From NCBI RefSeq assembly GCF_001070855.1, contig NZ_JVLH01000003.1, forward strand, positions 1 through 64,000: a stretch of DNA of 64,000 nt, in the 5' to 3' direction. This stretch comes from Trueperella pyogenes. Its GTDB lineage: Bacteria; Actinomycetota; Actinomycetes; Actinomycetales; Actinomycetaceae. The translations under genes were made by a program, and so were the position numbers. Under the pieces are notes generated by a model, which saw nothing but the letters and a program-made list of their open reading frames with translations, made no database searches and had not been told where the DNA came from. Below are positions 43,951 through 51,220 of the stretch, in pieces; the first letter of the stretch is position 1, and each line of letters starts with the position of its first letter.

Positions 43951-44093
43951 AGCGCCGGGTGTTGCTCCGGCCTGCCTACTCCACATGAAGTCAGCAAATA
44001 CAACGGGCTACAACCTGTATCCTGGCGCGACTTCATGTGACAGACCTAAGAGATCAGGCAAGCGGATGACGTAAGACGCCTTTGTTCACAATA

Positions 44094-44130
44094 TGGGGGG
44101 CGCTGCCAATTTGATTGGCAGCGCCCCCCA
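44094..44130. terminator. Strong hairpin after the molybdopterin fusion gene
   Basis: TGGGGGGCGCTGCCAAT and ATTGGCAGCGCCCCCCA form a perfect 17-bp stem with a 3-base loop, about 145 bases after the gene's stop. It probably ends its transcript. Confidence 0.7.
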
Positions 44131-44337
44131 TTACTACATGCACGCACTTATGCGGTTTTCTCCGTCTTCCTGCTAGCCGCTCCTCCTCCCCTACCGCCCA
44201 GAGCCTGCCACGTCTTTATCCGCACAGGACCCAGGCTTCAAACGGCCCTATTCCGTCACTAACATGCCCACTCCGTCGCTATGCGCGGCTAAGAACGCTT
44301 AGATGCATATCGCTACACATTCAGACTCACCAACAAC

Positions 44338-44375
44338 ACTGGTGGGCTCCATCTATATAGATGGAGCCCACCAGT
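44338..44375 (-). terminator. Palindromic hairpin after adhesin gene 1
   Basis: ACTGGTGGGCTCCATCTA mirrors TAGATGGAGCCCACCAGT around a central TA, giving a 38-base fully self-complementary element downstream of the minus-strand adhesin gene. The next bases on the minus strand are GTTGTTGG. Confidence 0.7.
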
Positions 44376-44475
44376 ACGTGTACTGCGTTTACGCCTGAGA
44401 CATTTCTCTTGATCGAGGGGATCTGCTCTTCAGGCACTCAACCTAGGTTTTAAAGCCGCAGCTTTAGACTTGCTC

Positions 44476-45777
44476 TCAGGCCTGCTGACGACGACGCATC
44501 AGCGCAGCACCCAATGCCACTCCCAGCACACCCAAACCAATCGCGGGAGCAGTCATAACACCTGTACGGGCCAAGGGAGTCTTCGGCGAAGGGGTGGTAC
44601 TGGTCGAGGGAGAAGGCGTGGCCTCGGTCGTCGACACAGAGGGAGACGGGGTCACCGTGGTTGCCGGAGGAGTCGCCACAGGAGGAGTCGTCACCGACGG
44701 AGTAGGCGGAGTCGTCTTCAACTGACCCTCAACGTTTCCCCAACCGACTGTTTCAATCTCAATGTTCTTAACAGCGGTTTGACCATTGATCACCGCAGTG
44801 TTCTTGAAGACGTTTCCGATCTTCAGCCCCTCAGGGGTGTTGAGCTCGGTGTAGTACTTGAGCTCATAAATGGCGTCATCGCTAGCCTTGGGGAACGAAG
44901 CGACAAAACCGTTAGCAGTTTCAGTCATTGTGAAGGTGCCACCATCGATGGAGCCTCCCACCCACACCAGCTGACTGGGACGCTGGTGGTAGGGGTCGTT
45001 GCGGTAGGCCTCGGTGGTATTCCATTTCAGCAAACGCGCCTGCTGGTTCTTCTTGCCATCATTAAAGAGCTTATAGCCACCGTTAGCGGTATCAAATGTG
45101 TCAGTCACTGTAATGACCGATCCTTGCACCGATTTGGCGGGAATGTGAATCTCCCAGGTGAAACGCTCGTTGTGGCCTTCATGCAGCTGCCAACCGTACT
45201 TCCAGGGCTGCTTGGGAACCCAGCTGTACTTGTTGGAAACGACGTTGCCGCGATCGATCTTGGCCTCGATCGTGACCGAGTGGCCAATCGTAAAGGTGAA
45301 GCGATCCGTCGTTGTGGTCATCGCCATGTCGGCTCGGACGTGGATATCACCCTTGGCGTTGATGTGAGTCTTGACGTAATCGGTGAAAACACAGTTGACG
45401 ATCTGTCCAGTGCCCGCGGGGACCGAACATTTGAGCGCAACGCCGCCACCGTTCTTGTCAATGACATCGAAGTTTGCACTGCGCGTACGCAGTTCTCGAG
45501 GGAGTTGGATCGTCAGGGTGTCGCCCTCGGCAACGTTCTTCCCTGTCGTATCGAAGGTTAAGTCTGCCGAGAACTCGTCCCAAATTATGTTCGGGCCAGT
45601 CGAGCTGGACTCATTTTTCATCGATACACCGGTCACCACACCGTTCACTTCTGCTGCCGAGGCCGCGGGTGAGGTGGGGGCGAATACGCTGAGTGCGCCG
45701 GCACCGAGCAAAGCAACTGTGAGCGCGCCAGCGAGAGGAACGCGACGCAACTGCGCGCGCGTAGCTTCGTTATTCAT
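44476..45777 (-). CDS. LAxTG-anchored adhesin-like surface protein 1
   Basis: A 433-residue secreted wall protein. It has a signal peptide (hydrophobic 15-40, cleavage near ASA-AE), a beta-rich N-terminal region resembling the two Ig-like folds of MSCRAMM adhesins (LTFDTTGKNVAEGDTLTIQL, then FTWEIHIPAKS and VTDTFDTANGGYKLF), a Thr/Pro/Ser-rich stalk, and a C-terminal sorting signal PLARTG followed by a hydrophobic span and RRRQQA. LAxTG is the signal of class E sortases. Conserved blocks are shared with the next three genes. The ATG lies 50 bases after a promoter-like box. The ligand is unknown; the MSCRAMM-like fold is inference from pattern. Confidence 0.85.
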   Translation of the reverse strand: MNNEATRAQLRRVPLAGALTVALLGAGALSVFAPTSPAASAAEVNGVVTGVSMKNESSSTGPNIIWDEFSADLTFDTTGKNVAEGDTLTIQLPRELRTRSANFDVIDKNGGGVALKCSVPAGTGQIVNCVFTDYVKTHINAKGDIHVRADMAMTTTTDRFTFTIGHSVTIEAKIDRGNVVSNKYSWVPKQPWKYGWQLHEGHNERFTWEIHIPAKSVQGSVITVTDTFDTANGGYKLFNDGKKNQQARLLKWNTTEAYRNDPYHQRPSQLVWVGGSIDGGTFTMTETANGFVASFPKASDDAIYELKYYTELNTPEGLKIGNVFKNTAVINGQTAVKNIEIETVGWGNVEGQLKTTPPTPSVTTPPVATPPATTVTPSPSVSTTEATPSPSTSTTPSPKTPLARTGVMTAPAIGLGVLGVALGAALMRRRQQA

Positions 45778-45827
45778 GACGTATGTGTCTTTCTGGAGGG
45801 ATGCCGCTTAAGCGGCTAAGCCATTTC

Positions 45828-45837
45828 AGGCTAACAC
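45828..45837 (-). promoter_or_regulatory. Extended -10-like box of adhesin gene 1
   Basis: GTGTTAGCCT on the minus strand, 51 bases before the start codon. It matches the boxes before the other three adhesin genes (consensus GTGnTAGCnT) in sequence and distance. TTGACC lies about 20 bases further upstream. Confidence 0.55.
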
Positions 45838-46114
45838 TTTCATCTTCAGCTTTGGTCAAGCGATTATTTCGCAAACAACAATGCCAATTTCAGGAAATGC
45901 GCAGAATATCAACGATCTACGCATCCAACATCAGCAATTTCCCCGATACATTCCTGAATATTCCTGAGTAAATCCCAGTTATTGACACAGTGTTAGAGAT
46001 TCGAAATCTCCAAGTTAAGCAGCATTACAAATTCGCGTCTTTCCGGTTAGATAGAACTGACCACCAGCACATATTCGTGCAAATCACCCAGATAACAATG
46101 TTTCTAGATAAAGT
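45838..46114. other. Intergenic stretch between adhesin genes 1 and 2
   Basis: AT-rich, with no gene visible. It presumably holds the upstream promoter part of adhesin gene 1; repeated AATTTCC/GGAAAT-like words are seen but no firm operator. Confidence 0.4.
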
Positions 46115-46146
46115 TGTGGGCCCCATCCATAAGGATGGGGCCCACA
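46115..46146 (-). terminator. Terminator of adhesin gene 2
   Basis: TGTGGGCCCCATCC pairs perfectly with GGATGGGGCCCACA (14 bp, ATAA loop). On the minus strand it is followed by ACTTTATC, a weak T-rich tail. Confidence 0.8.
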
Positions 46147-46190
46147 GTTCAACCGTTACTTCTCAAGAGAGAAGCGCACTTCGTTCAGAC

Positions 46191-47498
46191 TTAGGCCGGC
46201 TGACGACGACGCATCAGTGCAGCGCCCAATGCCATTCCCAAGGCACCCAAGCCGATCATGGGAGCGGTCATAACACCGGTATGTGCCAAGGGAGTCTTCG
46301 GCGAAGGAGTGGTGCTGGTCGAGGGAGAAGGCGTGGCCTCGGTTGTCGACTCAGAGGGAGAGGGGGTCACCGTGGTAGCGGGAGGAGTCGAGGTCGAGGG
46401 AGCAGGAGGAGTCGGGCGATTCTCACTCGAGAGGTCACCCCAGCCAACCGTATCGATCGCGATACTGTGCTCAGCGGTCATCCCATCGACATCAGCCTTG
46501 TTATTGAAAACGTTTCCGGCCTTCGCATTTTCAGGAACATTGAGCACCGTGTAGTACTTGATCATGTAGTAGGCGTCGCTGTTCGAGTTCGGGAAAGAAG
46601 CAACGAACCCGGTCGAGGTCTCGGTCATGGCAAAGGTGCCACCATTGACCGCACCTCCCACCGGAATGCTCTCGTTGTACTTCTGGTGACTCGGGTCAGC
46701 CTTGAATTCCGCAAGCGAATTCCACTTGAGCAAGCGGGTACGCTGCCAAGCATTCGGATCCGTTGAGGGGTCATTGAACAGCTTGTAACCGCCATGAGCA
46801 GTGTCGAAGGTATCAGTCACCGAAATGGTATCCGAGTGAATGTTACGTTCTGGGATGAAGACCTCCCAGGTAAAACGTTCATTGTGTCCCTCGTGCAGCT
46901 GCCAGCCGTTCTTCCACGGAGTATCGGGAGCATAGCCAACCGCATTCGGAACGACGTTGCCATGCTCAATATCTGCAGACAGCGTAATGTCATGACTCAA
47001 CTTGAACTCAAAGCGAGTTGAAGTGGTCGCGCGCGTAACGTCCGCCAGGACATGGATATCGCCCTTCATGTTGATGTGGTTATCTGCGTAGTCCGTAAAC
47101 GCACAGCGCAGCGTCTGTCCCTCGCCATTGGGGATGATGCACTTCATTGCGACGCCACCGGTGTTCTTATCTGTGACATCAAAGGAGGTGGCACGAGTAC
47201 GCAAGTCACTGGGAAGTTGAATCGTGATCGTGTCAGTTTCCGCAACATCCACACCAGTCGTATCGAAGCTGAAATCCATGGTGAAGTTATCCCACACACG
47301 GTTGGGGCCATCCGGAGTCGAACGGTTCTTCATCACGACGTTCTTGACGACCTGATCGACCGCAACGGGATAGTGATCAGCGGCTTGTGAAGAAGAAGCG
47401 GTAACGACAGACATCACGCCGGCTCCGGCAAGCGTGCACGCAAGAGCACCGGCAACCGAAGCGCGACGCGCACGCGCGCTTGTAGCATTGAAAATCAT
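46191..47498 (-). CDS. LAxTG-anchored adhesin-like surface protein 2
   Basis: A 435-residue paralogue of protein 1: signal peptide with ASVAGALACTLAGAGVMSVV, the same beta-rich domains (FSFDTTGVDVAETDTITIQL, GWQLHEGHNERFTWEVFIPE, SVTDTFDTAHGGYKLF), a short Thr/Pro/Ser stalk and the sorting signal PLAHTG plus a hydrophobic span and RRRQPA. Its stalk and anchor DNA is nearly identical to that of gene 1 (about 44500-44680 against 46205-46390), pointing to recent duplication or gene conversion. The start at 47498 (MIFNATSA) is preferred: the signal peptide starts well there, the promoter-like box lies 50 bases upstream, and the leader CCCTCCAGAAAGA before it is shared with gene 1. Confidence 0.85.
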   Translation of the reverse strand: MIFNATSARARRASVAGALACTLAGAGVMSVVTASSSQAADHYPVAVDQVVKNVVMKNRSTPDGPNRVWDNFTMDFSFDTTGVDVAETDTITIQLPSDLRTRATSFDVTDKNTGGVAMKCIIPNGEGQTLRCAFTDYADNHINMKGDIHVLADVTRATTSTRFEFKLSHDITLSADIEHGNVVPNAVGYAPDTPWKNGWQLHEGHNERFTWEVFIPERNIHSDTISVTDTFDTAHGGYKLFNDPSTDPNAWQRTRLLKWNSLAEFKADPSHQKYNESIPVGGAVNGGTFAMTETSTGFVASFPNSNSDAYYMIKYYTVLNVPENAKAGNVFNNKADVDGMTAEHSIAIDTVGWGDLSSENRPTPPAPSTSTPPATTVTPSPSESTTEATPSPSTSTTPSPKTPLAHTGVMTAPMIGLGALGMALGAALMRRRQPA

Positions 47499-47547
47499 GA
47501 AGTCATTTCTTTCTGGAGGGTTGTCACACGGGTGACCAAACATTAGA

Positions 47548-47557
47548 AGAGTATCAC
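47548..47557 (-). promoter_or_regulatory. Extended -10-like box of adhesin gene 2
   Basis: GTGATACTCT on the minus strand, 50 bases before the chosen start. It is the most divergent of the four boxes, with TTGAAG 16 bases upstream of TACTCT as a possible -35. Confidence 0.45.
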
Positions 47558-47811
47558 GCCCACATTCAGCTTCAACTCAGGTTGCACTGTTAACAACATC
47601 AGAGTTTTTGCCCATAATCTACGGATTTTCAGAAATTTTTTCAAACAAAGGCCGATACATGTGTGTATATTCATAGCAAAATCCCAGTTTTGACTGAAAA
47701 TGAAGTACACCTTGAGGCAACGCTGCTGCCCGCGTTTCCCGCGTGAAGATGAATGGACGCAGAAGTCCCGCACTTCACTCCCCAATCACAACATGGAGCC
47801 CCCCACATAGC
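47558..47811. other. Intergenic stretch between adhesin genes 2 and 3
   Basis: AT-rich and without a convincing gene; an 80-codon frame lacks any family feature. Contains the upstream region of adhesin gene 2. Confidence 0.4.
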
Positions 47812-47849
47812 GATTGGCCGATGCCCCCACACGGAGACACCGGCCAATC
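47812..47849 (-). terminator. Terminator of adhesin gene 3
   Basis: GATTGGCCG at 47812-47820 pairs with CGGCCAATC at 47841-47849, 20 bases downstream of the stop codon on the minus strand; a long loop lies between. Confidence 0.6.
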
Positions 47850-47868
47850 AAACTAGCGAGAGATTAAG

Positions 47869-49320
47869 TTACTGCGCGCGTCGACGCGAAATCATTGCGC
47901 CCAGTGTGCCAGCTAAGACGCCAGCGATAAGAACAACCGCTGTACTTGCACCCGTGTGAGCCAAAACCTTTGGTGCTGCGCTGGATGTTGAAACGCTGGG
48001 TTCAGGCTCGGGACTCGTGGTGGACGGAGTGGGCTCAGGCTCGGGCGTCGTAGTAGACGGGGTCGGCTCGGGCTCGGGCGTAGTCGTTGACGGAGTGGGC
48101 TCGGGCTCGGGCGTCGTAGTAGACGGGGTCGGCTCAGGCTCGGGAGTAGTCGTCGATGGAGTAGGTTCAGGAGTTGTCGTTGAAGGTGTCGGCTCCGGGG
48201 TAGTCGTCGACGGGGTAGGCTCAGGCGTCGTAGTAGACGGAGTCGGGGTCGGCGTCTTCTTCTTATCTGCATCGACATCGCCCCAACCGGCGGTGTTAAT
48301 GACGATGCTCTTCTCGGCAACCTGGTCATTGACGACAGCAGTGTTCTTGAAAGAGCTACCAACGCTTGCACTGGCCGGAACCTTGAGTTCTGTGTAGTAC
48401 TTGAGCAGGTAGTAGGCATCGCCACCCGAGTTCGGGAAAGATGCGACAAAACCGTTAGCAGTCTCCGTCATGGTGAAAGTGCCACCATTGATCGAGCCTC
48501 CAACGTCGACCTTTTCAGCAAAATTCTCACGCTTCGGGTCGTTCTGGAAGTCTTCCAGCGAATTCCACTTCAGAAGACGCGTACGCTGCCATGCACCATT
48601 CGGATCATTGAAAAGACGGTAGCCACCGTTGGCGGGATCAAAAGTATCGGTCACGCTGATGGTGCTTGCATGGTTTTGACGCTCAGGGATGTAGACCTCC
48701 CACGTAAAGCGCTCATCATGCCCGTTGTGAAGCTGCCAACCATCCTTATAGGCCTTGGCAGGCGCATGAGCATTAGACTTCGGAACAATCTTTCCATTGG
48801 GCATGGGAACAGGAAGCGTCACCGTGTGATTCACAGTGAAGCTCAAATTTTCACTTGAAGATTCGGCGGCTGTATCACCAACCAGGTGAATCTGGCCCTT
48901 CGCATTTTCATGCGTCTTCATGTAGTCGGTGAAAACACAGGTGAGTTCAGGTCCTTCGCCAGAAGGCACCGAGCACCGAAGTGCTACGCCACCGGTCTGA
49001 GCATCAGTCACATCGAAAGATGCCTGACGAGTCCTCAATTCCTTGGGAAGCTTGATGGTAAGCGTGTCATTTTCGGCTACAGTCTTACCGGTCGTATCGA
49101 AGGAGAAAACGGCGTTGAAAGAGTCGAAGACATTGTTGGGACCATTTGGATGCGTGGTGTTCTTGATCGATGCATCGGTAACCACATTGACATCCGCAGC
49201 CTGTGCGACGCCATTCGAGGTTATTACACCAGCAGCAGCTCCAGCACCGACCAGCGCACAGGCAAGTGCTGTTGCTCCCCAAGAAGACAGCGGGCGGGCG
49301 CTTGTCACTTCAGAGTTCAT
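47869..49320 (-). CDS. LAxTG-anchored adhesin-like surface protein 3 with repeat stalk
   Basis: A 483-residue member of the same family. Signal peptide (ATALACALVGAGAAAGVITS, cleavage after AQA), N-terminal beta domains (FSFDTTGKTVAENDTLTIKL, GHDERFTWEVYIPE, FDPANGGYRLFNDP), then a stalk with about three TTTPEPTPS and four TTTPEPEPTPS units, and the anchor KVLAHTG with hydrophobic span and SRRRAQ. The stalk lifts the adhesive head from the wall. The ATG lies 50 bases after the shared promoter-like box. Ligand unknown. Confidence 0.87.
   Translation of the reverse strand: MNSEVTSARPLSSWGATALACALVGAGAAAGVITSNGVAQAADVNVVTDASIKNTTHPNGPNNVFDSFNAVFSFDTTGKTVAENDTLTIKLPKELRTRQASFDVTDAQTGGVALRCSVPSGEGPELTCVFTDYMKTHENAKGQIHLVGDTAAESSSENLSFTVNHTVTLPVPMPNGKIVPKSNAHAPAKAYKDGWQLHNGHDERFTWEVYIPERQNHASTISVTDTFDPANGGYRLFNDPNGAWQRTRLLKWNSLEDFQNDPKRENFAEKVDVGGSINGGTFTMTETANGFVASFPNSGGDAYYLLKYYTELKVPASASVGSSFKNTAVVNDQVAEKSIVINTAGWGDVDADKKKTPTPTPSTTTPEPTPSTTTPEPTPSTTTPEPTPSTTTPEPEPTPSTTTPEPEPTPSTTTPEPEPTPSTTTPEPEPTPSTTSPEPEPSVSTSSAAPKVLAHTGASTAVVLIAGVLAGTLGAMISRRRAQ
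47990..48250 (-). repeat. Tandem repeat encoding the Pro/Thr/Glu stalk of adhesin 3
   Basis: 27-base and 33-base units encoding TTTPEPTPS and TTTPEPEPTPS in tandem. Units differ at silent positions, but long near-identical runs remain, so copy number could change by slippage or recombination without breaking the frame. Confidence 0.85.
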
Positions 49321-49369
49321 TTCAAGTTATCTTTCGTTGAGAACGTCGAACTGTATTGAGATCCCTCGA

Positions 49370-49379
49370 ATGCTACCAC
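49370..49379 (-). promoter_or_regulatory. Extended -10-like box of adhesin gene 3
   Basis: GTGGTAGCAT on the minus strand, 50 bases before the start codon; followed by TCGAG, close to the TTGAG that follows the gene 4 box. Confidence 0.6.
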
Positions 49380-49538
49380 ATCAACATACAGGATAAAATC
49401 AGTTATTTTTCACACTTTCCGCATTTTTCAGATATTGCACGGAAAATCCCGAATTTATAACGCAAGAGACGAACTCTATTCATCCACAATTCCCCTGCGC
49501 AGATGAAGGCCATACGACAATTTCAGATTCTTATAGAA

Positions 49539-49574
49539 AACGTGGCTGGTGCAAAATTACGCACCAGCCACGTT
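49539..49574 (-). terminator. Terminator of adhesin gene 4
   Basis: AACGTGGCTGGTGC pairs perfectly with GCACCAGCCACGTT (14 bp, 8-base loop), about 17 bases past the stop; on the minus strand it is followed by TTCTATAA. Confidence 0.85.
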
Positions 49575-49590
49575 CACGATCACCGATCAC

Positions 49591-51036
49591 TTATTGTGCC
49601 CGACGGGCGATGAGCGAGGCGCCCGAAATTCCAAGCAACAGCACCGAAAGTCCGATCAGCGCAGCATCACTTCCCGTACGGGCAAGAGCCTTTTGAGGGG
49701 GCAAACTTGCGCTTGTTGACGAGGCCGGGGCCGGGGTCGTCGTCGAGGCTGTCGGCTGCGGTTCCGGAGTCGATGATGAGGGTACAGGCTCAGGCTCGGT
49801 AGTCGACGGCGTAGGCTCGGGTGTAGTCGTCGACGGCGTGGGCTCAGGTGTAGTCGTCGACGGCGTGGGCTCAGGTGTAGTCGTCGACGGGGTAGGTTCA
49901 GGCGTCGTTGTAGACGGGGTAGGTTCAGGCGTCGTTGTAGACGGAGTTGGCTCAGGAGTTGGTGTGGTCTTTTGATCTGCGTCCAGATCTCCCCAACCGG
50001 CAGTCTTGATGGCAATAGTGTTCTCAGCCTTCTGCCCACTTACAACCGCTGTATTTGTAAAAGTGCTGCCGACTTTCGCGTTAGCTGGAACATTCAGAAC
50101 TGTGTAGTACTTAAGCAGGTAGTACGCATCGCCATGAGTATTCGGGAACGAAACACGGAAACCATTCTCGGTATCTGTCATCTGGAAGATTCCCCCATTA
50201 ATTGCACCCCCTACCGAAACAGTCTCTGCAGGACGTTCATGACTGGGATCCGCTTTAAAGTCCTCCAGCGAGTTCCACTTCAGAAGGTGGGTGCGCTGCC
50301 ACGCATTCTTACTGCTCTCATCATTGAAAAGACGGTAGCCACCATATGAGGAATCAAAAGTGTCATTAATGACGATGGTGTTTTCACCAATACTGCGCTC
50401 AGGAATGTAGACCTCCCAGGTGAAGCGCTCGGGGTGCCCGTTGTGAAGCTGCCACCCGTACTTATACGGGGTCTCCGGGGCGAAACCTCTTGTGTTCTTG
50501 ACAATTGCCCCATGATCAAGGTGCATCGGAATATCAACTGAGTGATTAATCGTCGCATGAAGCACTTCACTTGTTGTTTCTTTCACCGAATCTGCAACAA
50601 GGACAATATTTCCCCTGGCATTAACATGCGTTGCCATAAAGTCGGTGAAAACACAGGTCACTTCTGGACCTTCAGCTGCAGGAACAGTGCAGCGCAGCGC
50701 AACGCCACCTGATTCCGTGTCGGTTACATCGAAAGAAGCACTGCGAGTTCGCAGCTCACTGGGAAGCTGAATATTAAGAGTATCGTTCTCAGCAACTGCC
50801 TTGCCGGTAGTATCAAAAGTCAGCTCGAGCTTGAAATTGTCATAGACATAGTTCGGACCTGCTGGCGTCGACGTATTAGTAATCTTCGCTCCAGTCACGG
50901 CATCAATTTGAGCGGCCTGTGCAGATTGGTCAGCCGCCACGACTCCTGCCAAGGCGCTCACACCCACCAAGGCGCACGCTGCCCCTGTTGCAAGCCATGA
51001 CGGAACTCGTAAAGCGCGCTTCATACCTGACTCCAT
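49591..51036 (-). CDS. LAxTG-anchored adhesin-like surface protein 4 with repeat stalk
   Basis: A 481-residue paralogue. Signal peptide (ATGAACALVGVSALAGVVAA), beta-rich head (LTFDTTGKAVAENDTLNIQL, GHPERFTWEVYIPE, NDTFDSSYGGYRLF), a stalk with about five TTTPEPTPS units followed by more varied Pro/Thr/Ser sequence, and the anchor KALARTG, hydrophobic span and ARRAQ. The start at 51036 (MESGMKRAL) is used: AAGAGG lies upstream and the shared promoter-like box is 48 bases away. MKRAL at 51024 is possible; the open frame up to 51120 would run through the box and is rejected. It is the first gene of the array in transcription direction. Confidence 0.86.
   Translation of the reverse strand: MESGMKRALRVPSWLATGAACALVGVSALAGVVAADQSAQAAQIDAVTGAKITNTSTPAGPNYVYDNFKLELTFDTTGKAVAENDTLNIQLPSELRTRSASFDVTDTESGGVALRCTVPAAEGPEVTCVFTDFMATHVNARGNIVLVADSVKETTSEVLHATINHSVDIPMHLDHGAIVKNTRGFAPETPYKYGWQLHNGHPERFTWEVYIPERSIGENTIVINDTFDSSYGGYRLFNDESSKNAWQRTHLLKWNSLEDFKADPSHERPAETVSVGGAINGGIFQMTDTENGFRVSFPNTHGDAYYLLKYYTVLNVPANAKVGSTFTNTAVVSGQKAENTIAIKTAGWGDLDADQKTTPTPEPTPSTTTPEPTPSTTTPEPTPSTTTPEPTPSTTTPEPTPSTTTPEPTPSTTEPEPVPSSSTPEPQPTASTTTPAPASSTSASLPPQKALARTGSDAALIGLSVLLLGISGASLIARRAQ
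49790..49965 (-). repeat. Tandem repeat encoding the stalk of adhesin 4
   Basis: Five near-identical 27-base units encoding TTTPEPTPS. The unit is the same nine-residue motif as in adhesin 3, showing common origin. Confidence 0.85.
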
Positions 51037-51083
51037 AACGCGATACACCTCTTCAGCAAGGTTAATAATATTCAGACTCTCAA

Positions 51084-51093
51084 ATGCTAGCAC
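51084..51093 (-). promoter_or_regulatory. Extended -10-like box of adhesin gene 4
   Basis: GTGCTAGCAT on the minus strand, 48 bases before the chosen start, followed by TTGAG. Best match to the shared consensus GTGnTAGCnT. Confidence 0.6.
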
Positions 51094-51220
51094 TGAAAAT
51101 ATGCAGATGAATTTCAGCAAGAATTGAGAAAAGCCTCAAAAGCTGAATAAATACACGCGAAAGAAGGCTGATAGATCACATAATTGCGACACTCGAGATG
51201 TCTCACATCTCAGACAATAT

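Larger units (their letters stand above)
43951..44475. other. Non-coding gap between the molybdopterin gene and the adhesin array
   Basis: No supportable gene. It contains an 11-bp inverted repeat with a 36-base loop (43982-43992 and 44029-44039), a strong hairpin at 44094-44130 and the adhesin 1 hairpin at 44338-44375. The remaining 200 bases show nothing recognisable. Confidence 0.5.

Noticed and set aside
44470-45561. A 363-codon plus-strand frame opposite adhesin gene 1
   Set aside because: It mirrors the adhesin gene; its Arg/Gly/Ser-rich start is the reverse complement of the Thr/Pro stalk. The minus-strand product has a signal peptide and sorting signal.
47990-48250. CRISPR-like regular repeats
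   Set aside because: The units are directly adjacent, in frame and encode a Pro/Thr/Glu stalk; there are no unique spacers and no cas genes.
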